Shown piece by piece: positions 1-10,503 of a stretch of 64,000 nt of DNA (position 1 is the stretch's first letter; the number at the start of each line of letters is the position of its first letter). Source of the stretch: Polytrichum commune (taxonomy: Eukaryota > Streptophyta > Polytrichopsida > Polytrichales > Polytrichaceae); the NCBI GenBank assembly GCA_950295325.1, contig OX485804.1:36568429-36632428 (forward strand). The letters run 5' to 3'. The translations under genes were made by a program, and so were the position numbers. The notes beneath the pieces are model-generated. The model saw only the letters and a program-made list of their open reading frames with translations, did no database searches and had not been told where the DNA came from.

Positions 1-157
1 TATTGATTTTGCTTCCTGGCTCAGATTTGTTTTGTCCCAACCTACAGTCAATGTTGAAGCTCTGATCTCTAACTGTTCTCTAATTTCTAGATTTCCACAT
101 TACACTTCAATCATGATCTCTGAACAACGTTTCTTCTTTGTCCTCCTCTCCATTGCT

Positions 158-250
158 CCCCCCCCCCCCCCCCCCCCCCCTTGGGAGGTGGTCTGCACAG
201 CCTCAACTTCTGCTTTAGCCTTCCTCACAAAAAAAAAAAAAAAAAAAAAA
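158..250. repeat. C-tract (158-180) and A-tract (229-250)
   Basis: A run of 23 C and a run of 22 A lie 48 bases apart. Both are simple homopolymers whose exact length is likely to be sequencing- or assembly-dependent. The reading frame that runs across them is an artefact of low complexity. Confidence 0.9.
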
Positions 251-638
251 CTGGCTTTCTATCATGTCCTACTAGGATTGGTGAACCAAGGTTAGCGTTC
301 CATAGTCCAATCCAAGATTTAGGATAATGGATCCCATGCGCATACCCTATTTTAGATCCCAAAATTCTCCCAAAGTTTGAGAGGTGGAAATCCACAGTTT
401 CATCCCTCTTTGAGAGACATCACGGATAACTCTACTTAAACCATAAGGTTTAAGTAGATATGAGCAATAAGGTTGCCTCACTCGAATTTATCGACATTCC
501 TCACTATTTTCAAAAGTTTTACTTCCATAGTAACAACATGCAGTATCTGTTGTTACTGTGGTTGCTACACAGATGAATGACCAAGGTCTGTGTTTTTGTG
601 ATCTGATTTTGACCCAAAAAAATATGCATGGGTAGAGA

Positions 639-1641
639 GGCAGCCTATTTGCACATATCATTGTACCTTGTCTGGTCAAAGAGCTCCTTCACTGTCGCAG
701 TGGAGCCCATGTTGTCACAATGTTGTTTACCTCACCATAAGAGGAAATAAGGTATCGATGAAGATTTTGTCCTAGATTTCTTTTCTCTTCTACACTAACA
801 TGTTGCCTTTGCGAACATGTTGCCTTTAACCATGCTAATAATCTTGGGTCAAAAACTTATAACTTCGTTTATTCATCAATATATAATTTACAGTAAAACA
901 TTAATTACTGCACTTTGTCACCCTGGTAGTATATATTCAAAATAGTGCGGGGCAATCTAATTGCGCATATCAATGTAAGTGAAATGAGAGGGCCAAACAA
1001 GTGAGTTTTGAGGGTTTTGAGCCGAACAAGGGATTTCCACAGGCAAAGAGATGTAAATTACAACCACCACAACACCCCCCGAGCCTGAGCCTTGCTCAGA
1101 AGAGGATGCTTGGGAAAGAAAGGGAAAGAAGGGAAACCAAGATGAAACCAGCGGCTGCCACTACACTCAGATTCTCTTTAGTGTGGGCCTTACAACTGTA
1201 TTTCAAACTGATTTCGTACTGAACCAAGTTACCAATCATCGTCTCTCCACATATTTAGAAACTAATCTTTCTTTGACGACCAGTTTCAAATTGTAATGCT
1301 TGAACGACACATACCTCACCCACATTATTTAAAAGCCCACATTAAACAAAAAAATAGGGTGTAGAGCGCCAGGAAAATCCACCCTTAATTGCCTACCTGA
1401 AACTTATTGAGGCAGTATTGGAATTAGTAACATTATGCAAGAGTGCAAACAGACATAAGCACAAGGAACACCTACGTACACAACACCTTGGAAGGTGGGG
1501 CAAGGTGTAGGTATACCAACACTTACATTGTTAAACAAATTCATGAATTTCGGTTCCCGTGGTAATAAATAATCAAAGTAGTGCGGATTCTGGAATGTAG
1601 TTAAATTAGCTTGGGCCAACCTAATTGCACAGATCAGTGTA
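639..1641. repeat. three dispersed copies of a ~28-bp motif
   Basis: A related motif occurs at 639-665, 949-975 and 1613-1641, with the core CTAATTGCRCAKATCARTGTA in the last two copies and a more diverged first copy. The second and third copies are also preceded by a shared TAGTGCGG. The order and spacing suggest remnants of a repeated unit rather than a functional array. Confidence 0.5.
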
Positions 1642-2662
1642 GAAGGTCTCTGGCCACTTTTCTGACACTCAAAAATCAAACTTCTAGGTATGCGTTTGTC
1701 CCAGTTACCACCCAACCTAAGGGAGAAGGGCCCACAACAGACTTAGAGAATTTTAAACCCTTAACATCTCCAAAACATTGCATGGAGTTTTTGCCATCAA
1801 ACCCAGGAACATCAGCTTGTTCTTGTTAGTGTACAAGATATACTTACCTACTTCTTATATGGCTGCTCTTACAGCTATTTAACATGGTGGTCCCACTCTG
1901 ACAAAACTGCTCCAAAATGAAGAGCTGTTGGAAGGGCAGAAAGGGTCTGCTTGAATGAGGAACAAAGCAGTCAAGATGATGGGGCTGTTCACAGATAAGC
2001 AAATGACAGTATCATTGATTACATATTAAGACAGACTCTGAATGTGACTTTACATAATGAAGGAAATTAGAATTACTTTGGAGGGAATTATACTAGTTGA
2101 AGACTCCTGCAACCTAGAATAGCTTGTCGTTTTCAGCAGGCTAACCTTGAAATCCAGAGTGTATCCCAGCTACCCATGGAAAAGTCTAGAACTTTCTGTT
2201 AAATCGCTGAAACCTGAAGCTGCATTAGCTTCAATTTTGTGAGATTCTGATGGATACATTCATCCTGCTCGTAGAATTCATATGTTAATATATTCAGTGA
2301 ACAGATCAGAATGAACTGCTTAATAAGAGACAGGGACGGGGCAGGAGGGGGGTTAATCGAGAAAAGAAAATTGGGCATTTATGTGGTCAAGAAGCACTTG
2401 CAATCGCTTCACTAACAAAAGACAAGAACATAGCAATGTTAACATCATAGCCAACCTCCAGAAGTAACAGTGCAACGTTCTTCATCAACTGGAACAATAA
2501 CAAAGCCAACATATGACATAGCTATGCAAACCACCCATTTTGAGCCAAAGTGTGAGGATTGAGACCAGGAACCTCCAGACAAGAGATGCAGTGCCACAAG
2601 AGAAATCAGGGTGCGAGGAGCAATATGATGCAAGAGGCATAACATATGAATATGTATATTTA

Positions 2663-5600
2663 TCACCAGTGGTCTTCACAAGAGCAACTTCCATCCTTGA
2701 AATGATGAAAGCAGTGAGCATCTCGTACAATTATTTCTCGACCAGCTAATTTGGAGATGAATTTTGCAGCATTATGACAATCACCACACACTCTCAAGTT
2801 CTTTCCTATGCGAAGTGTCATGCCAGGTGGGGAGCTCATAAGCCCATACGCTATTGCAAGCCTCTCACTATGTGTACAAAGCAAACGCTCCTTGAGTTGC
2901 TCACCTACATCATGTAGAACAAAGCTAGTGTCTGGAACATACCCTGCCTCCTTGATTTGTTCAGTCAACCTCTTGAGCTCGGCATAGATTTCCTGCATTT
3001 GGGGGTGTGACTTGTCATCCGCATTAAATGAATGTACCCTTCCATCGACTTCGATCCAGCTTTGACCCGGCTTCTTTATAACCTCTCGCTCGTCCATGAT
3101 TTGTCTAACCTTCTGTACATCTTCCCATCTGCCAGCTGCTGCATATATGTTTGATAAAACTATGTAAACCCCAGCATCCTCAGGGTTCAATTTTAACACA
3201 TTCTCTGCAGCACGTTCACCTATCTCTACATTACCATGTAATCTACAAGCACCAAGCAAAGCGCCCCACACTGAAACACCTGGGTTAAACGGCATGTTGA
3301 GAATAACCCTCTCTGCCTCTTCTAAGTGGCCCGCACGACCAAGAAGATCAACAAAGCAGCTAAAGTGCTCCCCCTTGGGGCTGATTCCATGCTCTTTGAT
3401 CATGGAGCGAAAATGCCGCCGACCTTCCTCAACTAGACCCACATGGGCGCATGCCGAGAGAACACCTATGAAGGTCACTTTGTCTGGTTTTACTCCTTCC
3501 TGCTTCATCTTTTCGAAAAGCTCAAGAGCTTGCCTACACTGGCCATGGTGGGCATAACCTGTATTATAGATGAGTAAGAACAAGAATATGTTTCTTAACC
3601 AAGAAAATATTATTAACTATTTCATAGCATTTGCACTGGCAGTCAACTGAAATTTGAGGATATTCTAGGTCTTATCATCATTCATATCATTCTTAAGCAT
3701 GTGTATGGACCAGTGTTGGTCTGGTATCGTCTTTTTTTTATACAATTCAGGTATATATAATGAGGATTTCACTTTTTTTGATACCAGGAGGGTATGGGTA
3801 TTTGACATTATTGTTGTTTTCAACACCATTCGGGTCTTTATACCATGCAAGAACCTTCATACCGAGGGAAAATCACCCTAGTATCAATATTGTTTAGAAT
3901 GAAACTGACCCAAACTCAGTTATACAAAGATTCCCTCACCTTGACATACCCACCAAATATCAATATGTGATTGGTATTGCAATTTTGATACTGACAGGTA
4001 GGTTCTTTGATACCATTATTGATGTTGGTTATTGATACCATGCATTCAACTATATACAAGACCAACACAGGGACGTTCTCTTTCCATTCTAGCTTCGAGA
4101 GTAAATTCCAGATTAAAGTCCTTGATTACATGCATGAATGCCAAGCATAAGTCAAGTGGCAAGCTCGCATTAGTCGATGGCTCACTGTTACCTATCTTCA
4201 AATAAAGCCTTTTCCCATCTAGCAAGATTCAACTTAAAGACCTTGCTAAAAAGAATCTCACCGGGTGTATAGCTCCTCTCCAAGATGCTTATCTATGGGT
4301 TTAGGGTTTAGGGTTTAGTGGCAGAATATACATATTTCATGACTATTCTCACAATGACCTGTACAATGCTTGAAGAACTTGAAATGTTAAAGACCTACAA
4401 ACAATTTACCTGTGATCATTGCAGTCCATGAAACCACATTCCGGACACGCATTTGGTCAAACTCTCGCTGCGCATCCTCCATGCTTCCACACTTTGCATA
4501 CATACTCACGAGAGCACTTTGTAAGCGGACATCCAGACTGTACCTAGCTTGGACAATATCATGATGTAATTCCTTCCCTTTTCCAAGAAAGGCGGGACTT
4601 GAACAAGCACTAAGAACACTTGTAAAAGTCACCCTGTCAGCTTTCATTCCTTCCTGCTGCATTCTCCGGAACAGGTCAATTGCCTCTTTGTTAAACCCTT
4701 GCTGTGTGTAACCAGTGATCATGGCTGTCCAAGTGACAACATCACGGCAGGGAAAATCATCAAATAGTTTTTTAGCATCTTCCAGACTACCACACTTACA
4801 GTACATACTAATCAGTGCATTCACTACCCACAGGTCTTTATTATATTCTGCTTGGGTGATGGATGCATGAATCATCTTCCCCTGCTCCAAATCTACTGGA
4901 CTAACACATCCTTTCAGAGCACTAACATACGTAACCTTGTTTGGTATGATACCTTCCTGCTGCATCTGGTTCAAAAGTTCATAAGCAATTTTGACATCCC
5001 CCTGCTGGGCATAACCAGCTATCAAGACAGTCCATGTAATTACATTTTTCCCTGATAACCTATCAAAGATTTCTCGGGCCTTGCCAACATCGCCACACTT
5101 TGCATACATTCCAACAAGAGAAGTTCCAACTCGAGGCTCCAGTTCTAATCCGGCCTCCACAATATCCTCATGCACCTGCTGAGCTTGTTCCAGAGATTCT
5201 GAGCTTGTGAAGGCATTCAATAGGGTTACAAACGTAACTTTGTCAGGCTTACAACCCTCCTGTTTCATCATTTGGTAACATTCATAAGCTTCGGATTTTT
5301 GGCTTGATTCGGATGCAACGAGTGCTTCAATCATCGCAGTCCATGTTACCACATTGCGTTCGGTAATTCCATTGAAGACTTTCCTTGCATCTGCTGGACT
5401 CCCGCACTTGGCATACATGCTCAGCAATGTATTCTCCAAATACCTGTTTGGATTGATGCCACTCTTGATAATCTGGGCATGAACACGGCGGCCTTCTTCT
5501 AAGGCTTTCAACCTAGCGCACTCTTGCAAAAGACTTCTAAATACATTAGAGTAGACACGACCACCACGCCGGGTCATTGACTCCAATATCTGAATTGCTT

Positions 5601-5823
5601 CCTTCAACCTTCCATCTTTGCATAGCGCTTCCACATCCCCCGAACCCCAAAGACGAGTCACAATCTTGCTGCTGCGGCCTTCTGTTGTTTCGGCTGGCTT
5701 TTGATTGTGGCATGTGGCAGTCACCACTTTAGCAGGAGCAATGGCCGAAGCACTGCTCTGCTGCCGAGTGGAAAACATTGTCCTCCATACACGTGACCTC
5801 ATACTTCGGTTCCACAGAATCAT
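2663..5823 (-). CDS. PPR protein of the PLS-E-DYW class (organelle C-to-U RNA editing factor)
   Basis: Two exons, 4410-5823 and 2663-3558, are joined by an 851-bp GT-AG intron (phase 1) to give 769 aa. The start is the ATG at 5823; the frame runs further upstream but only from non-ATG codons. Residues 1 to about 60 are basic and Ser/Ala-rich, fitting an organelle presequence. A series of PLS-type pentatricopeptide repeats follows, with the recurrent VVTWTAMI and SMYAKCG signatures. Then come E1/E2 motifs, a PG box near 632 and a complete DYW deaminase domain: HSE at 701-703 and CGDCH at 729-733 (catalytic Glu and zinc ligands), and a second zinc site with CSC at 763-765. The protein ends in DHW rather than DYW, a tolerated variant. 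DYW proteins bind a specific organelle transcript and deaminate C to U (family knowledge). The target and the choice of mitochondrion or plastid cannot be read from this sequence. Confidence 0.93.
4297..4317. repeat. interstitial telomere-type repeat (GGGTTTA)x3 in the PPR intron
   Basis: Three perfect plant telomere-type heptamers lie near the 5' end of the PPR intron, about 90 bases inside the donor; on the transcribed strand they read CCCTAAA. They may be a telobox-like binding site or a repair scar. A second shorter block, AAACCCTAAACCCT at 6102-6115, lies upstream of the same gene. Confidence 0.8.
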
Positions 5824-7667
5824 GGTGAGTGAATTGCATTGACAGGACAAAATTCACGAATTTGAAAGTAGATTAACTCCACGTGAATTCAACATCGTAA
5901 TTTGAAGAAGGCGCGCAAGATCGGTCATCCTATTGTCACCGCAGGTTGAGATGAACCTCGAAATTGGTCGCCATGATGTCATCTTCTGACAAATGTGTAG
6001 TAGAATGACTTCGACGCAAAATATACAGGTTACTACTGCCAAAACAATTTCAGCATTGCAGAATTGGTCCGAAGCTTCAGGAGATCAGCCCAGGAGCCAT
6101 CAAACCCTAAACCCTGATAAGTTTCTGCCAACATCCTGTTCATCTGATGTAAGTGGGCTTAAAATGTCAATAAACCTCCAACGTGAAATAAAATGACTTC
6201 GACACAATTGATAAAGGTCACTCCAAATTGCAGAATTGGTGACAACATCCCAGTAAGCATCACTTCCTCAAAGGAAAAACGATGGAAATGGACACATCAG
6301 AAGATTTAGCTGAGCCTCGTAGAACAGAGGACTTGAAGTTCGAAGCTTCGGCAGCTCAGGAGCCACCAAACCCTAAGTTCATATGTTTCTTCCTTACTCA
6401 TCTCTAAGCTCTCGCAGATCAAATTGGGCGGAAAAGTCTGGGATTCCATAGAACCCCTATTTTGTTTAGCCCATATCACTTTACAAAGAAATATTACTGG
6501 AGGCAGACCGCGCTCTTTAAGTTACTCACTTAACTTAGTGCTTGAAAGTGCTTTACTGTAGTTTCCACTTGAGATTCAAGTCTTCTCCCAACCAATTGAA
6601 AAGGCCGTGTGGCATAATTTGAGGATAAAATACTCATTCTATGTTGAATCAGACAGCCATGGACAATATTGTTGTTTTCCCATCAGACGTGCAATGCCAT
6701 GTCATGTAGGCCAACCCTTCCTTCACCCTACCTCTGATAGTAAGGGCATGAGCACACGTTGGACACCAAGCACTAACATCAAAAAATGTTAAATCAGGTA
6801 ACATCGATTTCCAGGAGAGTAGCCCCTCTGCATGCTCAATGCATTCACTCCCTGTGAGCATTTCAAGTTTCGGGTCCATACCCAAAATTGCCTAACAACC
6901 TTCCCCTTGATAAGTGAAATGAACGGACCTTCTTGAGATTTTGTCAGAAGTGTAACTATTTTATATGGCAACTTGCATACTGTCTCCACACGAGCGACTG
7001 GTGATGTGCGGGATTGTAGGTCAAAGGCTCAAAAAACTTGGGTGAGGACTCAGGAGGAGATCCAGTTAAATGTTTTTTTGTATGAGTACAATCTCGGTTT
7101 GGTTGTATTATGCATCAGTTGAAATTGGAGTCATTTTTTTTTATACGGAAGTAAAATGCAATTGTAAAGATGCAACCAAAAACTTGCAGACAAACCCACT
7201 GCTCAAATGTGGAAAAGCTTTCAAAATTGTGCAGGCTAAAAAATCATGCAAAGAAACTGAACTGGCTGTCTGCAAACCACTGAACTGGCTGTAAGCAACG
7301 CCTAACAATGCTATCCTTTACGCTGGGTATTTCATCATTTTGACTGTTTATTGCCAGCAGATTCTCCTGAGTTGTGCCATAACACTGCAACCTTCTCTTG
7401 AACCTCCCACAATTGTTGAAATACAGCTATAATTCATCACTGTTGTTATCCTCTCGTGTACCTACCATCTAATGCTGTGAGGAAATATGGGATATATAGG
7501 CTGCAAACATGTGTGGATATTATCTCAAGGGTAGATGGAAGTAGATGGACAGATTATCGACAGCAGAATGTGAAAGCAAGGTCAACAATTCAATCCATGC
7601 AGAGTAGGGCCCAGGGGTACTATCAAGGCATGTACAAATAGGGATAACATTAAATTCTAAACCCCAC
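5824..7667. other. intergenic DNA between the PPR gene and prefoldin 5
   Basis: This contains the promoter and 5' UTR side of the minus-strand PPR gene (near 5824) and the 3' side of prefoldin 5 (near 7667). A duplicated module at 6003-6376 is described separately. I see no further coding exon; the short frames here lack codon continuity or any family motif. Confidence 0.6.
6003..6376. repeat. duplicated module upstream of the PPR gene
   Basis: Two related segments follow each other. AATGACTTCGAC and TTGCAGAATTGGT occur at about 6004-6064 and again at 6191-6240. CGAAGCTTC, CAGGAGCCA and AAACCCTAA occur at about 6070-6110 and again at 6340-6376. The first copy holds a double telobox (6102-6115). 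Telobox (AAACCCTAA) elements are known in plant promoters of translation and housekeeping genes; a regulatory role here is an inference. Confidence 0.6.
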
Positions 7668-10503
7668 TTAAGGCTGACTGACAGCTCCACTTTGCCGCAA
7701 TTTAGCTTGCAAAACCATCGACACTTGCTCTGCTGCATTTTGCTTACCAGTAGCCACCTGCACATTAAACAAATGCATTAGCACAGAATACAGCCTGATT
7801 TTGCAATTCCCAAATATGCAATAATCCATATGAACATAAGAAATGTGACCAGTGGGAGAAGCAGTTACTATCTGATACCACACCAATATCTTTTAGAAGA
7901 TATAAAAACCATGACAACCTCCAAACATCTGCAGGCGTTTGTGAGAAGAAATCCAAAAGGTGCAATGTTTACACATGAGCTTTGATAGGGTTTTCGAATT
8001 GTGTAGCTCCACTGATCAACATTTACCAATTGCATCCATCGAATCAAGCTGTCATAAATATGACAATGATACTTACCTCCACGAGCTTCTGGTGATTCTC
8101 TTTCAAAAACTTTATCTTCCTCTCGCAGTAATCCTTTCCATCAGGCATGGTTTTCTGCACTCGTCATCAAAGTCAATTGGGATCACCGACTTGACAGAAC
8201 TCTATGTGCCTTCTTTGCAGATTTGTACACTTATTTATCGTATAGTAGAGCTTACCACTTTCTACAAATTCATCCATCCAAGTTTATACAAAGCAACTAG
8301 CCCTTTAACCAAAACCGACCCATGGCCAGAACCCCTCAGTCCAACTATAGTGATGGAGAAACACAAAGAGTAACTACCACATGATCAAACTCTAGAGAAC
8401 ACCATCATACTGAAGCCCTATCCCTACAAGATGCTAAATAACTTGAGATAATTTGTGCTGATATCTCCCGTACCTCAATATAGTAGCCAGTGCCTACATC
8501 TACCAAGACAGTATTTGTGTTTGCTAGAGTGCCAGATGCATACAGAGAAGCTGTCAAAGGAACCAACATTTTCTTCCCTGCAACAGAAACCCACAACACA
8601 CAACCAGAAAGCAACAAAATGAGTGACACTTACAAATGTTACAAATTTTTATTGAATTGCCTACATACCAATCATGTCGCATAGATCTTATAAAATATCT
8701 ATGCGACTAAGCATACTACAACATCAAGTTGCAATGATGTAGCAAATTGAAGATCATTGACATAGGCACAAAATCTCAGAGAACATAGCCGTATGGCAAT
8801 CAAATGTCTGAAGACAAGTTCACCCAACTACAGTGTTCTCGCAATGCATTCAAAAACACTCCCTCTACACTCCACCACTCAACTCACAAACTGTGATGAA
8901 TCCTTAAGGGTGCCATGTTCAGTCCAGTAATCTCTTCCACTGATAAAGATCCAGATCCATATGCCATTAAAGCCTTTTCAGACCCTAAAATTAATGTGTT
9001 CCACAATCTTTAGGTATTGATGGCATCGTTGACAAAGGTGCAAGTTGCAGAGAACGTAGAACTCGATATGTGAAGACAAGTTCACCCAACTTTAGTGCGT
9101 TTGCAATGCATCCCAAAAAATTCTCCCTCTACAATACTCCACTCACCTCACAAACTGCGCTGATTCCCTTAAGGATGCCATGTTCAGTCCACTAATCTCT
9201 TCCACTGATAAAGATCCATACGCCATACTAAACCCCTTTTCGAACCCTAAAATTAATGTGTCCCACGATCTTTAGGTGTTGATGGCACAATTAAAAAAAG
9301 ACGCAAGATTGCAAGTGAACATAGCTACATAGCGCTCAATGTGTGAAGACAAGTTCACTCAACTACAGTGCGTTTGCAATGCATCCCAAACCATTCTCCC
9401 TCTAAAATCCGCTACTTAACTCATAAACTGGGATGATTCCCTCAAGGGTCTAGTAATCTCTTCTACTGATGAAGATCCAAGATCCATACACTGCACTAAA
9501 CCCCTTTTGAAACCCTAAAAGTAATGTGTCCTACGGTCTTTAGGTCTTGATGGCATCACTGACAAAGGCGCAATTTTGCAGAGACCGTAAATACATAGCT
9601 CAACGTGTCACGACAGATTCACCCAACCACAGCGCGTTAACAATGCGTCCAAAGCGATTTCCGCCATAAAACTCACTATCCGCGATTCTCTCAGCGGTGC
9701 AATGTTCAGTCCAATCCGCTCTTCCACTGGTGGAGAACGTAAAAATACAAATTGAGCCAAACCCCCTCCCGAACCCTAATTTAGCCGAAGTAGCTAATAA
9801 GTTGGCCTTCACCGGTGTCGCATTCACTCTTCCTCTCACATGGACAACGACTAATCGCTTATTGCATCTTGTCTTTTACCAAGATTTAAACCCTGATATC
9901 CATGAACCGTAAGCGTAACCGATCAAACCCACTTGTCCTGGACGAGGATGACATCGATCCTTCATTTCAATCCAGGAATACGCCTATCAAGAAATGCCAG
10001 GACCCCACATTTCGAACAGAGACACATTCGCATACCGTAATCTTTAAAAGCTCTCCCAATTCCATTCGTTCTCCTCGACAATCCTCACAATAAAAAAGAG
10101 AGAGACCCAAGAGCCACCTTCCCAAAAAAATCGGAAAGCTATCAGCTCATTTCCATATGAGCCACGATAGAAATAGAAAATTCACACAAACACAGAATGC
10201 AATCGCATCGCCTCAACATCCACAACTACACCGACTCAATCGCCACAATCAGTCCCCTTTTCCACGAGCGGCCGAGGAGAGGACAGAGAGAGTGAGAGAG
10301 AGAGAGCGGCAGGCACCGGCAGGCTGCTGGGAGAGGGTGTTTAGGGCCTTGGAGGCCATTTCGAAGCGGGAGGCAGCGGTGCGAATGTTGGCCAGCGAGT
10401 CTTGCAGCACTCCCACCTCGTTGTCCACCTGCTCCTTCACCTGCCGCAGCTGCTCCACGCTCAGCTTCGCAATCTCCTCCACCATCCCCTCCGGACTCGC
10501 CAT
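7668..10503 (-). CDS. PFD5: prefoldin subunit 5
   Basis: Four exons, 10317-10503, 8474-8577, 8077-8154 and 7668-7757, give 152 aa, close to the usual ~150. The start at 10503 (MASPEG) is the only sensible ATG. An N-terminal helix ([15 protein letters not shown]) is followed by the hairpin block [13 protein letters not shown] and [13 protein letters not shown], then a C-terminal helix with [12 protein letters not shown]. This is the coiled coil - beta hairpin - coiled coil plan of alpha-type prefoldins. Comparison with known PFD5 proteins supports the first junction, because the spacing between LNTLSQQ and LVPLT is kept exactly. Prefoldin 5 is one of the two alpha subunits of the cytosolic hexamer that delivers unfolded actin and tubulin to the CCT chaperonin (family knowledge). 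The first intron (1739 bp) is unusually long and contains a four-copy tandem repeat. The donor of exon 1 (CCG/GTGCCT) is weak but is the one that keeps the frame. Confidence 0.96.
8745..9780. repeat. four-copy ~265-bp tandem repeat in prefoldin 5 intron 1
   Basis: The landmark AAGACAAGTTCACCCAAC, or a variant, occurs at about 8811, 9073, 9346 and 9609, giving periods of 262, 273 and 263 bp. A second landmark, CAGTCCANTAATCTCTTCC, recurs in step at 8920, 9185 and 9705, with part of it lost in copy 3. Copies 1-3 are similar; copy 4, closest to exon 1, is the most diverged. The array is wholly intronic. Confidence 0.85.

Larger units (their letters stand above)
1..2662. other. intergenic DNA downstream of the PPR gene
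   Basis: No exon-like coding block or recognisable protein motif is visible on either strand. The stretch holds two homopolymer tracts near its start and three copies of a short dispersed motif, described separately. The last few hundred bases before 2663 probably contain the 3' untranslated region of the minus-strand PPR gene, but no cleavage site can be fixed. Confidence 0.6.

Noticed and set aside
32..295. Open frame across the C- and A-tracts
   Set aside because: Most of its length is poly-Pro and poly-Lys from homopolymers; no codon structure or homology.
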